Positions 1-11,328 of a stretch of DNA of 64,000 nucleotides are shown here, in pieces. The stretch covers positions 73,634,851-73,698,850 of the forward strand of contig CM038471.1 in NCBI GenBank assembly GCA_021464415.1, in the 5' to 3' direction. The stretch's first letter is position 1; every line of letters begins with the position of its first letter. This stretch comes from Lonicera japonica (Eukaryota; Streptophyta; Magnoliopsida; Dipsacales; Caprifoliaceae). The position numbers and the translations under genes are program-made. The notes below the pieces were generated by a model that saw nothing but the letters and a program-made list of their open reading frames with translations, had not been told where the DNA came from and made no database searches.

Positions 1-310
1 AAACTCAAGTTATTTTTTAGAGTAAACTATCATAATGTTGAACTATTGGTTTATACTCTTGAATTATTAGCGAGTGTTATTTTGATCTTTCCGTCCACAT
101 TTTTCGTTAAATTAGATGGAAATAGGTAACATTTTTGTTATTTTAATTATTTTTTTTAAAATAAATTTAATTAGATTTTTTATTAAAAAAATTATAAAAA
201 AAAAGAGAGAAAGAAAGAAAGAAACGGAAATAGATAGATATACGCTATATACATCACCATCTTCTCTTTTTACCACCCCGCCAAGATGAATTGCTCTAAA
301 ATATAATTAT

Positions 311-1361
311 GAATAAATATTATCAGTGATCATTGAACTATTGATAAATTCTACCAGTAACCACCATACTTCATTTTGTTACAATCGGACCATTAATTTC
401 TAATAGCGGTTATGTCATGTGCCTATCATATGACCCAATTAAGGGTATTTTAGTCAAATACCTATTAATTATCAAAATATTAAACCCTTAAAATTGTTCT
501 TCCTAAGAACCCTAACCCCCAAATCACCTCAACTCCTTTGATTCAAAGCTAAATTGTACAACAAAACAACAAAATCCACCAAATCAATGACTTGAATTAA
601 TCAAATCAAATGGCAAATTCTCAAAGAAGTACAAAAATTGAAGAAGAAAATCGGAGAGGAATGGAAGAGGAAAAGAGGAACTTGGAAAAGGAAGAAGAAC
701 CGATTGGAAGAATCTAAGAAGAAGAATTAGAATCAAAACCGAAGAAGAAAAAGCAGAAGAAATGAAAAGGAAAAACACAGCCTCAAAGAAATGGAAAGAA
801 GAAGAAGAAAGAAGAAACATAAGTTTGGAGGAATGGATAGATAAATTCTAAAAATCAAAATTAACCACAGCTTTTGCTAGATAAATGCACAATGGCTGCT
901 TTCCCATCCTAATGCCATTGTTGTCCACGTTTTGGACCTGTTGGGTTATGGTCATTGCCCATTTTATGGTAATTAATTCTGATATGCATTCCCCTCATAG
1001 GGGTGGGGTTAGAGGATTGTGAATGGCGAAAGAGGAAGAAGAATGGCAGAAGAAGAAAAAGAAGTGAAAAGGAAAAACACAGCCTTAAAGAAATGAAAGA
1101 ATAAGAAGAAAGAAGAAAAAAAATTTCAGAGGAAGAAGGACAAGGAAAAGAAGAAAGAAAAAGAAAAAGACTTAAATGCCCCTTATATAGCACATGACAA
1201 TCACATGATATGTATCTCGCCAAAAACTAATGGTGTAATTTGACAGAGTGGCCACTGGTGGTATGTTTTAAAAGTTTAATGGTCTGATTGTAACAAAATA
1301 ACGTGTGGTGGCCACTGGTAGAATTTTCTAATAGTTTAGTGGCAATTGATAGTATTTACTC
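311..1361. mobile_element. Inner MULE-like element nested in the outer one
   Basis: This element is flanked by a perfect 9-bp duplication, tataattat (302-310 and 1362-1370). Its ends are inverted (gaataaatattatc on the left; gagtaaatactatc as the reverse complement of the right end), and the similarity continues about 110 bases inward. The interior is purine-rich and holds a direct repeat, 745-820 and 1048-1120, around the shared stretch ggaaaaacacagcc. The long minus-strand frames in it are low-complexity Ser/Phe/Leu-rich translations and I do not regard them as genes. Its tips resemble those of the outer element (gagtaaa), so the two may be related families. Confidence 0.85.
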
Positions 1362-1604
1362 TATAATTATTTGACAATATCCATAGGTTTTAATTTGTTC
1401 CGGTGGAAGGAGGTGGATAGGGTGAAATGGTGTGTGTGTGAGAGAGATAGAAATTTGGGGATATATATATATGTCGAACACTGTTTTCTCCATCTTTGTC
1501 TCTTCAACTTCAATTGCATTTTTGGGTTTGAGATTTTGTGGCTGTGGGGAGAGGACGGTAGGTGGGAGATAATTTGGCGAGGAGGAAGAAGCGGCTGGCG
1601 ATGG

Positions 1605-1733
1605 AGGTGGTAGTGGTGGATGGTTGGGTTTGTGGTGGGTAGGTAGGGAGGTGGCCGGATATGGAGGAGGGGAGGTGGCGGTGGTGGATGGTTGGGTTTG
1701 TGGTGGTGAGGTAGGGAGGTGGCCGGAGATGGA
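1605..1733. repeat. Two-copy GGT-rich tandem repeat in the outer MULE
   Basis: Two copies of a ~65-base unit built around gtggatggttgggtttgtgg and gggaggtggccgga lie side by side (about 1605-1665 and 1674-1733). Short Gly/Val/Trp-rich frames across it are a by-product of the repeat. Confidence 0.75.
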
Positions 1734-2038
1734 AGTAGAGAGAGAAGATGGTGATGTATATGGCATATATATATATATATATTCGTTTCTTTATTTCTCT
1801 CTTTTTTTATTTTATTTTTTTTAATAAAAATATAATTAAATTTATTTTTAAAAAAATAATTGAAACGACAAAAATAACCTCTATTTCCGTCAAACTTAAC
1901 GAAAAATACGGATGAAAAGGCCAAAGTGACACTCGTTAATAGTTCAAGAGTTAAAGTAATGCGTTTTTTAATTTAGTAGTCAAAGTGATACTATGCCAAT
2001 AGTTTAAGCTCATTTAGGGTAGTTTACTATATTTTTTA

Positions 2039-4363
2039 AATAAAAACAAAGGGACAAAATTGTCCAAAAAAATTGATTTTGGACAGAAAGTTGACGGCGT
2101 TTGAAAATAAAGGTTATATTTAATAAAAATAGTGAGAAAAACAATATATTTTGTAAAAAGATAAAAAAATAAGTAATGAGATTTACTCTTGCATTTTTGT
2201 TTCTTCCATGGAAATTTTTCTTGATATAGAAATTTTTTCCGCAAAACAATAAAAGAATATGGAGGATATATATTCACAAAAATGAGTACAAAATTGAGAG
2301 TATCTCATCACATTGTTCAACTTATTTTTCATTTTCTTAAATTAATTATTTTTCTTATTATTTACTATCAAACGAAGCCTTACTTGACAAATATTTTAAA
2401 CTTTGAAATTTCTTATTTAAATCTTTCGAGCACCACATGAACTAGAATTGAACTTTTTTATTAGGCTCCAATTGATAGTCTATGGTAAGAAAAATATTTG
2501 ATTTCTGTGAGAAACAGAAAAATAAGTTAAAGTATAGGGTAAGATTAATTTTTACATTTTTTTTCCCTTAGAATTTTTTTCTTTAAGGGATGATGAAAAA
2601 AAAATTCTACAAAAAATAAAAATGAAGGAATATATAACGAGTCATAAAAATGAGCATATATAGAGAATATTTCACTATATTCCTTTATTTATTTTTCAAC
2701 TTTTCACAGTTGTTTTTTCTATCATTTTTCATATTACTATCAAACGGAATCTTAATGTTAAAATTTACAATCCATCAATTAAAAAATGAACAATATTAAA
2801 TTTAAGTAATTTATGCAACTAAATGAACTGTGAGAGTAGATGTATTATGTCGTCAAGATTTAGGGGTTATATTTAATTAAAATTAGTTTTTAGTAATTTT
2901 TTCTAATTATTCATAACGTGGACAGTTAAATCAATACACCACCCCTAAAATTTATATTTTTAATAACAAATAGACCACTTAAGTATGAGGAAGAGGGTCA
3001 TTGGTTCATTGGCATAAGAGTATAATGCGAGACATAATATATTATGTTTCTAAAGAATAATTGGACCGTCAACTTCAAACATCCCAAAAAAGAAGTGAAA
3101 ACATCAATTTAAGACGGAAGGAGTATAATGTTTGAGTTTTAACAAAGAAATGGAAGTCTATATTCAACCACTTCCTATGAATTATATGTGAATTTTAAAT
3201 TGGTTCATATTATGCTAAGGCACATAATAATAACTCATAAATAAAAAGATATAAGGCCTTAACAGGTATTAATTAATTCTTGTCCCTAATATAAAAATTG
3301 AGACTGTTGAAGTCTGTATTCTTGGATTTCTTAACATATCCTACGGGCCGGAGAACACTTTAAAATTTCTGACATCGTTGTACTTAATTTAGGACACAAG
3401 GAAAATAGTTCTAGGTCCATGGGCTTATAATAACTTTGAGAATAAATGGAGCAAACAACAATTAACTCATTGATTTAATTTCATGTTCATTATGATGAAA
3501 CTTTTGACAAGAATATTATTCTACAGTTTCACAAAGACTAAAAGTTTTCAAAGCGCAAACTAGAACAACCAATCAGTAACTGCTTGAACTCCCTGTTAAT
3601 GGAATTCCTTTTGAATTCAACTCTAAATTTGTAGACCAAAGAAAAAAAAAAAACTCTAAATTCTTTATAGCAACTACTCAAACATTTTTTGTGGCTCTTC
3701 TATGTTGGGATCAACCAACTTTAAGGTGAGTTGAAATAGATATATATATAAGGCTGTGTTTCTTTTGTTGTTTGAATCTGAAGTCTGAAAACTTCGTTTA
3801 TTTTCCGTCTGAATTCAGCATCTGAATGTGTATCAAAAAGTTCTAGGAAGAAATTTTTACCTTTGAATGGTTCAGTTTTAAAACCAAATGTAAGCTCTCA
3901 AAACCTTAACCTATCAAACACATTTTATAAACTCTAAAATCTGAATTTTCTTCATTTAGACTTCAAAGGTTTTAACTTTTAAAGAAATCCCTGGGTGCTG
4001 TTTGATATATTCCTGTGGTAAATGCTCCAATTATCTTCTTTTTCATGTTTAGTGGACTTTGATTGCATAATTTTCATAGAACCAAGTTGTTTTAGTCTTG
4101 TGTTTCACATTTGCCATATTATTCAAAAACCATCTCCACCGGAAGTTTCCCGTGTCCACGGGAATTTTTTCCATGTAAACCAATTCCACAGAATTTTCTG
4201 ATACAACTCAAATATCACCAGAACATCAAGAAAACAGTGAAGTCCCCCTCTTATCTTATTCATGAACTCTAAGAAACGGATTTGAGACTATATTAGTTAA
4301 TGTGTGCGTGACTTCTTTATTACCAGATTCTTTAGTCTTTACCATGATTATATTGTTTTTCAG
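2039..4363. other. Non-coding stretch upstream of the first readable Ca2+-ATPase exon
   Basis: No gene is visible. The stretch holds the MITE above, a relic Stowaway-type right end near 3108-3127 (aatttaagacggaaggagta) and a possible decayed MITE at about 3755-4005 (ends ggctgtgtttctttt and gggtgctgtttgatat). The missing first exon of the Ca2+-ATPase, which should encode the basic N-terminal regulatory region, was sought here by reading for an Arg/Lys-rich frame and was not found. Most of this stretch may be an expanded intron. Confidence 0.5.
2461..2755. mobile_element. MITE of the aaggctccgtttgata family
   Basis: The left end reads ttaggctccaattgatagt and the right end is the inverse of ttaagattccgtttgatagt. 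The interior is AT-rich and non-coding. A second, more decayed right end of the same type (actatcaaacgaagcctta) finishes near 2386. Other copies lie at 5289-5583 and 42114-42387. Confidence 0.55.
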
Positions 4364-7300
4364 GAAAAGGTACGAATAGCTCTATACGTGCAAAGGGCCG
4401 CATTACATTTCATCGATGGTATGGTCATATACTAAAATCACTTTCATAAGATACTTACACTAATGGGACTTCAAAGCCTTTGGCCTTGTCGCTAATATAA
4501 AAATTGAGATACCCATTTTCTTAATCATTAGACTTTCCTAGTGTTTTACTACACCATCAATACTCAGGGCTAATCAAATTAATCATTAAACACGAGGGAT
4601 GATTAAGTCTAAGAGCTTATAATACTTTCCTCATTTTGCAAATGATACACCAATTATTGACATATCAACTTTCCATCACTCTAAAGGAGATTTGAAGAAA
4701 TCTAGACCGTTAGTTAAAGTAGATGCTTTATATTTTGACTACTGGTTTTTGTTTAAATGAATCCTCGCTAGAGACAAACACTATGTTCTTGTTTGGTTGA
4801 AATTTTAAAACATGTTTTTAGATAAGTTTTTGGGAAGTGTGAAAGTAGGTTGAAAAGTGAATTTGATTTTTGTTGGAGTTTTTTTCAACCAACTCAAAAA
4901 AACTCATGAAAAAAATTCAAAAAATAGTTACAATGGATTTTATTTTATAGATCTCGATTAGTAGGTTTCAAATATATATTTTTTTTATCTAATTCTGATT
5001 TTTGAATTTAAAGTTATGGTGTTTTAAAAAATTTAAGAAAATGTAAAGTGAAGTGAATTTTGGAAAGTATGAAGTAAAGTTGACTTTTTGGAAGAAATTT
5101 AAAAACTTAATTTTAAAATTTCAACCAAATACCACTATACAAAGAATTTTAAAAGAATGGTCCAGATTTACTACTTTAGAATGATTGACTGCATAAAAAG
5201 GGGGTTGGGATGTGTGTAAGTATAATGAATATAAAAATAGGGTATGTCAACTCATTACCAACAAGGAAAAAGTCAACATTTCCTACATAAGGCTCCGTTT
5301 GATAACAAGTTGAAAAATGATAGGAATTATGAGAAGTTGGAAAATGAGTTGAGTGATGTAGTGAGATGCTCTTCGTCATGCTTATTTTGATGAATAGATT
5401 TTCTCCATCCTTTTATTTTTTGTGGAAATTTTTCTTTCCTCAGTGCCCAAAGAATTTTGTTTTCATGGAAAAAGTGAAAAAGCAAGAGAACATCTCACCA
5501 CATCACTCAACTTATTTTGTACCTTTTCACAAAAATCAATTGTATTTACTATTATTTACCATCTTGTTATCAAGCGGAGCCTTACATGTATGTTTATTTC
5601 TCCTCCTGAAATCTATTTTCTTAAATTGGGCAGGGGCCAACCGAGCTGAGCACAAACTCTCAGACGTGGTCTGGCAAGCCGGCTTCGGCATCGAACCAGA
5701 TGAGCTCGCCCGTGTGGTTCGTTCACACGATCTCAAGAGCTATGAAAGACATGGGAGGGTGGAAGGATTCGCAAGAAAGATCTCGGTTTCAATGACCGAT
5801 GGTGTAGAATCAAAAGACTTACATTTGAGACAAAAGATCTATGGCTTAAACCGGTTCATGGAAAAACCCTCTAAACTATTTTGGATGTTTGTTTGGGAAG
5901 CTTTACAAGATTTAACTTTGATCATTCTTATGGTATGTGCTGTGGTATCTATAGGTGTTGGCATTGCCATAGAAGGGTGGCCTAAGGGCATGTATGATGG
6001 GATAGGAATTATACTATGCATTCTTCTAGTGGTGATGGTAACAGCTATTAGTGATTACAAACAGTCCTTACAATTCAAGGACTTAGATAAAGAGAAGAAG
6101 AACATAATTGTCCAAGTCACTAGAGATGGAAGTAGAAGAAAAGTTTCGATTTACGACTTAGTTGTTGGAGATATAGCACATTTATCAATCGGAGATCAAG
6201 TACCTGCTGACGGGCTTTTTATATCCGGTTATAATTTGGCAATTGATGAATCAAGTTTGTCGGGTGAGAGTGAACCCGTTAATATAGACAAAAAGAGGCC
6301 TTTTCTTCTATCGGGTACTAAAGTACAAGACGGTTTGGGTAAAATGCTAGTAATGTCAGTTGGTATGAGGACCGAATGGGGGAGATTGATGGTTACTTTG
6401 AGTGAAGGTGGAGAAGATGAGACCCCATTGCAAGTGAAGCTTAATGGGGTCGCTACGATTATTGGGAAGATTGGATTAGCTTTCGCCATTTTGACTTTCT
6501 TGGTGCTAACTTCACGGTTTATGGTTGTTAAAGCACTTAATAATGAGATAACCAAATGGGCGATCGGTGACATTTTGACCCTTTTGAATTTTTTTGCTAT
6601 AGCAGTCACCATACTTGTGGTGGCAGTTCCTGAAGGTCTACCTTTGGCGGTAACACTAAGTCTAGCTTTTGCAATGAAGAAGCTAATGAACGATAGGGCT
6701 CTAGTGAGGAACCTTTCCGCGTGTGAAACAATGGGGTCCGCTAGTTGCATTTGCACAGACAAAACCGGCACTTTGACCACAAATCATATGGTGGTTACTA
6801 AAGTATGGATTTGCGGCGAAGCTAAAGCGGTTCCAACTCAAAACAATGGAAGTGCATTGAAGTCTTTGATCCCCAAAAAAGGATTGAGCATTCTTTTGCC
6901 TTCTATATTTCAAAACACGAACTCTGAGGTGGTGAGGGGCAAGGACGGGAAGACGAGCATATTGGGCTCGCCGACTGAGACAGCTTTATTAGAGTTGGCC
7001 ATGCTCTTTCAACAAGACTATAACGCTCATCTCAAAGAGACAAAGATAGTGAAAGTCGAGCCATTCAATTCAGTCAAGAAGAAAATGTCGGTCCTAGTAA
7101 CTCATCCTGGTGGAGGGTACCGAGCATTTTGCAAAGGCGCATCGGAAATCGTTTTAAGCATGTGCAATAGTTATGTTAGTAAAAAAGGTGACTCTATCAC
7201 TCTATCTGAAGAGCAAAGAAAGAATATCACAAACATCATAAATGGTTTCGCTTGCGAAGCACTTAGAACACTTTGCATGGCCTTCAAGGACGTAGAAGGA

Positions 7301-9486
7301 AATTCTAACATAGATACTATTCCTGATAGTAACTTTACACTAATAGCAATTGTGGGTATCAAGGATCCGGTCCGCCCGGGGGTAAGAGAAGCAGTTAAGA
7401 CGTGTTTGGACGCAGGAATAGTTGTCCGGATGGTAACCGGGGATAATATTAACACAGCGAAGGCAATAGCAAGAGAATGCGGCATATTGACTGAAGATGG
7501 AGTGGCCATAGAAGGATCGGAGTTTCGGGATAAAAGTCCACAAGAGATGAAGGAGATAATACCTAAACTTCAGGTCCAAAACGGGTGGATTTATATATAT
7601 TTTTTTGTACTTTCTTTTTCTTGTTAAAAAGAACTTTTTCGTTTTTGTTTATGATCTTGAGAGTGAATTTTGTGCAGGTGATGGCGAGATCGTTGCCTTT
7701 GGACAAGCACAAACTGGTGACATATTTGAGGAACGAATTGAAGGAAGTAGTAGCAGTAACTGGAGATGGGACTAATGATGCTCCTGCTTTGCATGAAGCT
7801 GATATTGGAATAGCTATGGGTATAGCTGGAACAGAGGTTTATTTTTGTGATCAGCAACTCCTTTTTTTTAGTTATTTTTAAGTTTCAGTTTGTTCTTGAC
7901 TTCTTTCCCATCTTTTTGCATCAAATGAAGGTCCATTATCCATTTTTTGACTACTTCTCAAATATTCAAAAAAGGAATTTTTACCTAAATATTTTACATT
8001 TCTTGTCTATGAATTCTTTCATTAACATACACAAAACTACCTGCATACTGCTTGCACATAGTAAATTATCTGGTATGAAGGGTTAAATCCATGTAGTTCA
8101 TTTTCCCCATTTATGCTAACGATTCAAAACAAAATCTTATTTTTGAGATTTGAGGCAGTGGGTTCAATCAAGAACTTGGTTTTTGACGTGGTTCATTGAG
8201 TTTTTTTAAATAGGTTTTGACCATGTTTGCATGCACACAATTAGGGGCCCCTAAAAGGTTTTCAAAATTCTTCTGCTCTTCTTTGCACAGTCTTCTAGTG
8301 TTTTAATATTACTGGAACCATCATATATATATATATATACACCGTATACAGGTTGCGAAAGAAAACGCAGATGTTGTGATAATGGACGACAACTTCACAA
8401 CTATAGTAAACGTAGCCAAATGGGGGCGATCAGTCTACGTAAACATTCAAAAGTTCGTGCAGTTCCAGTTGACTGTTAATGTTGTCGCTCTCATGACCAA
8501 TTTTGTCTCTGCTTGCACCTCGGGTGCGCTTCCTCTTAAATACTAATTACATTATATATACATACACTTATATCAAGCACCCTCCAAAAAGGGCTTTTGC
8601 TCTTTAGTCAACAAGCAGACTCCCCTTTTGAAGGGGTAAATAGTTGAATGTTTTGATGAAATTTGGTGGGGTGATCTTTCACCAAATTTCATCAAAAAAT
8701 TCAATATGTCCTTTAGAGAGATACTCTGTACATCTGTATAGATATGCACATATAAATATAGGTATAATAATATTTTTGAGTCTATTTTCAGGCTCGGCTC
8801 CTCTCACAACAGTTCAGTTACTGTGGGTGAACATGATTATGGACACACTCGGTGCACTAGCCCTGGCTACAGAGCCGCCACATGACAGGCTGATGAAAAG
8901 GCCTCCGGTTGGGAGAAATAACTTTATAACAAGAATTATGTGGAGGAATATTGTCGGTCAGAGCATTTATCAGCTCGCCGTTCTTGGTGTTCTTAAATTT
9001 GATGGCAAGACACTCTTTAAGATCAACGGATCCGATTCTGATTCTGTTCTTAATACTTTGATATTCAACACCTTTGTGTTTTGCCAGGTAATTCAATTCC
9101 CATGCAAATCAAAATTAATTTTATCATTGTTCCTATTTTTTATGTTCGTAACACATTTTCATTTGATATAGGTATTCAATGAAATAAACAGCAGAGATAT
9201 GGAGAAGATAAATGTATTCCTAGGAATGTTTGATAGTTGGGTGTTCATGATGGTCATTTTGTCCACACTAATTTTCCAAATTCTTCTGGTTGAACTTTTG
9301 GGTGAGTTTGCAGACACGGTTCCATTAAGCTGGGAGTTATGGTTAGCCAGTGTCTTAATAGGAGCAACTAGTTTAGTCATCAGTGTATTGGTCAAGTGGA
9401 TTCCGGTTCCACCGGCCAAGAACACTGACTCAGAGTGGCGCAGTGATGGCTATGAACCGCTTCCCGGTGGTCCGGACCTGGCATGA
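4364..9486 (+). CDS. ACA4/11-like: Autoinhibited Ca2+-ATPase (P-type IIB), ACA4/ACA11-like; first exon not found
   Basis: Readable exons are 4364-4418, 5634-7573, 7678-7836, 8352-8523, 8792-9087 and 9172-9486. All join in phase across GT-AG introns and give 978 residues. The small first readable exon ([18 protein letters not shown]) is the end of the N-terminal regulatory arm. Four membrane segments precede the motif AVPEGLPLA. The phosphorylation site DKTGTLT is at about residue 394, preceded by the actuator loop SGESEP. The motifs [13 protein letters not shown] and [17 protein letters not shown] follow, then six more membrane segments. The tail ending [12 protein letters not shown] resembles the tonoplast ACA4/ACA11 branch. 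The enzyme pumps Ca2+ out of the cytosol and in this family is released from inhibition by calmodulin binding to the N-terminus. About 50-60 N-terminal residues are missing, so the gene is either split by a very long first intron or 5'-truncated. The 1.2-kb intron 4419-5633 carries two MITEs. No stop or frameshift was seen. Confidence 0.93.
4785..5135. mobile_element. MITE in Ca2+-ATPase intron (tttggttgaaattttaaaa family)
   Basis: The ends are inverted: tttggttgaaattttaaaa on the left and ttttaaaatttcaaccaaa on the right, a 19-base perfect match. A related element in the opposite orientation lies at 61634-62051 and shares interior stretches such as aaaaaactca and the taaagttatggt / accataacttta motif. 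Confidence 0.7.
5289..5583. mobile_element. MITE just upstream of the large Ca2+-ATPase exon
   Basis: The left end aaggctccgtttgataac and the right end (inverse: aaggctccgcttgataac) match over about 18 bases with one mismatch. The element ends 51 bases before the exon acceptor at 5632-5633. It supplies a long open frame that runs into the exon, but that frame is MITE sequence and not the protein's N-terminus. Confidence 0.8.
8651..8697. repeat. Perfect 18-bp hairpin in a Ca2+-ATPase intron
   Basis: Arms 8651-8668 (ttttgatgaaatttggtg) and 8680-8697 are exact inverse complements separated by 11 bases, inside the intron 8524-8791. It could be a short MITE remnant or an RNA hairpin. The stem is shorter than typical plant miRNA precursors. 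Confidence 0.6.
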
Positions 9487-11328
9487 TAAAAGGATCAAGT
9501 TTTTCAATGACTTTGTTTATCTCTCAAGTAGTTCTTCGGCTTTTATTTGAGCTTATAAAATTAGTAGAATTGATTTTGAATTAGGAGTTGTACTTGTTCA
9601 ATTCGACTATTTTTTACATATTTGTAGAACTAGGGGTTGATTTACTTGTTTTTTCCTTTTCTCCTAAGCTCATTGTTAGAGTCTAAATTTGAAATTAACC
9701 TATTTACCTTTTAGTTGAATTAGCGTCAAGATCAAAAAGCATTTTCTGGTTTATGATCGAAGAGATGGATTTCTTATAACGAGTGTTTAGCCAATTTCTG
9801 TCTTGATTTGCCATGCATTTTCTTGTCAATATTTGAATGTCATTTTCTTTTCTTTTTGGAGGAATGGGAAGTTTAAGTGTTATCAACGGACAAGATCAAT
9901 AGGGTGATAAAAATAAGTTTTGGTAACTAGATTTCGAAATAATTTTGAGTAATATACACATTTTCTGACCTGAACGTCAAGTTATTTTTTTAAGAATAAT
10001 ATGCACGTACTCTATAGCCAAGGGACCTTTCTTTTTTAATAGGTGTGGGTGCAAATGCTGGAGAACACAGAAGGATGGCAAGAGGGAGGTTGGGCCAAAC
10101 CCGAACCCACCTCGCTTGTTAGTACACTTGAATCCGAACCTACCCCATCTCGCCCCCTGTATATTTATTGGGTATTACAAGAGTATTAAGGGGAAAAAAC
10201 ACGTGAAACGGATTTATTTTGCCTAAACCCGAACTCAGCCCAGTTGAAAAAGATCTGCCCCCCTAATCCGCCCCATTTCAGTAAGGTTAAAATCCTAAGA
10301 CCAGGACACAATTGAGAGCACCAAAGTGCGATGCCGGTGTATCATTCTATATATACAGAGGATTTAAGATCCTCATCTCTACCATGATTGACGAGTATGA
10401 GAATATGGCTAGATTGCTGCTAAAAACTTTAGATGATATTTATGAATAGCCAAAAGAGCTCAAATGGCACCCAAGCAGTTCCAGCGAGAAACATGGAGTC
10501 ACAACGGCACACAAAGTGATACCGCACGGGCAACCTAAGAACAGCCGGGTCATTAAGGGACTGCATTTGCATGCACAAATTGCCAAATTCCAAGAGGAGG
10601 CTTCAACTTTAAAAGAGAAGAATTTGGAGTTTCAGCAATTCCCAATATAAATGAGTAACAGTTGTATTCAATTTTCGTTAAAAACTGGGGAAGAGTAAAT
10701 AATGAAACTTTGTTGGCCCACAAGGCATTTAGTAGAAAATCAAGCCGAGAACAAAAAAAGGTCACAAAGGTACCTCAAGAAGTTGGCAGTTTTGTAGAAA
10801 GATATGTTCATTCAAAAGAGGCTTGCCCCATCGACCTGCAAAGTGTGAACTTTACATTGTCACCAAAGTTGATTAGCATTAAAATTGAAGTAGGGTGGGC
10901 ACAAGAAGGGGGGAAAGGAAAAAAGTATTTCAATCAAAACATTCGTATATCGCCTAAAATCACAGTTAATACTCCCTTTTTACAAGGGTTGTTGATAATT
11001 TACATGCGAAACTCACATATAGCATAAACCAACCACCATCCAGTCCCAATCGCCAAAACATAAAGGGACCCATTCTTTAATAGTCTCAAATTCACCTCCT
11101 AGACGGAAGGAGGGCGGGCTGGACAAGAGGGAGAGAAACTCATAAATTGCACATTCTGTACAACAATCTTATATTATTAAACACAACCTACCAACTGTCC
11201 AAATACATATATAAGAGACGATTCCTTTGAATTATTACAAAAGCTGACACCTTGAAACTCTGTGTGAAGTGTCATAATTCTAAGCACAGTAGAATCATCT
11301 AAAAGAAACTGATCACTGATTTGGAGAT
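9487..11328. other. 3' flanks of two convergent genes
   Basis: The start holds the Ca2+-ATPase 3' UTR and the end holds the 3' UTR of the minus-strand gene that stops at 11329. Between about 10040 and 10330 is a patch with several aacccgaac / cccgaactc motifs like the subterminal repeats of the Ac-like hAT at 19931-23728, but without recognisable ends. The only coding-like item is the orphan frame listed separately. Confidence 0.5.
10450..10650 (+). pseudogene. Orphan coding-like frame, 66 codons, no start codon
   Basis: A frame bounded by stops at 10447-10449 and 10648-10650 has protein-like composition: a Ser/His-rich first half followed by a Glu/Lys/Leu heptad-like stretch (QIAKFQEEASTLKEKN) that could form a coiled coil. 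It has no ATG and I do not recognise it. It may be an exon remnant of a lost gene or a chance frame. Confidence 0.3.

Larger units (their letters stand above)
20..2029. mobile_element. Outer MULE-like element with long terminal inverted repeats
   Basis: The first ~270 bases and the last ~250 bases are inverted copies of each other; both contain the stretches tttttcgttaa and aataaatttaatta in opposite orientation. The ends read gagtaaact on the left and agtttacta on the right. The 9-bp sequence tatttttta lies directly outside both ends (11-19 and 2030-2038), which is the duplication length made by Mutator-like transposases. Removing the nested element at 311-1361 leaves about 0.95 kb. No transposase is visible, so it is non-autonomous. 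The left arm has lost about 40 bases relative to the right arm near the tip. Boundaries are seen directly; the family is inferred from arm length and duplication size. Confidence 0.82.

Noticed and set aside
909..1223. 104-codon minus-strand frame in the inner MULE
   Set aside because: Low-complexity Ser/Leu/Phe translation of a purine-rich repeat; no domain, and it lies in a non-autonomous element.
2013..2277. Minus-strand frames of 79-87 codons
   Set aside because: AT-rich chance frames across a MITE relic with no protein features.
5366..5633. Apparent N-terminus of the Ca2+-ATPase
   Set aside because: This part is MITE and intron sequence. A good acceptor at 5632-5633 and the in-phase exon 4364-4418 explain the gene better.
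6229..6780. 183-codon minus-strand frame
   Set aside because: Antisense shadow of the conserved Ca2+-ATPase exon.
10040..10330. Patch of aacccgaac motifs as a small Ac-like hAT derivative
   Set aside because: The motifs fit, but no inverted tips or 8-bp duplication could be found.
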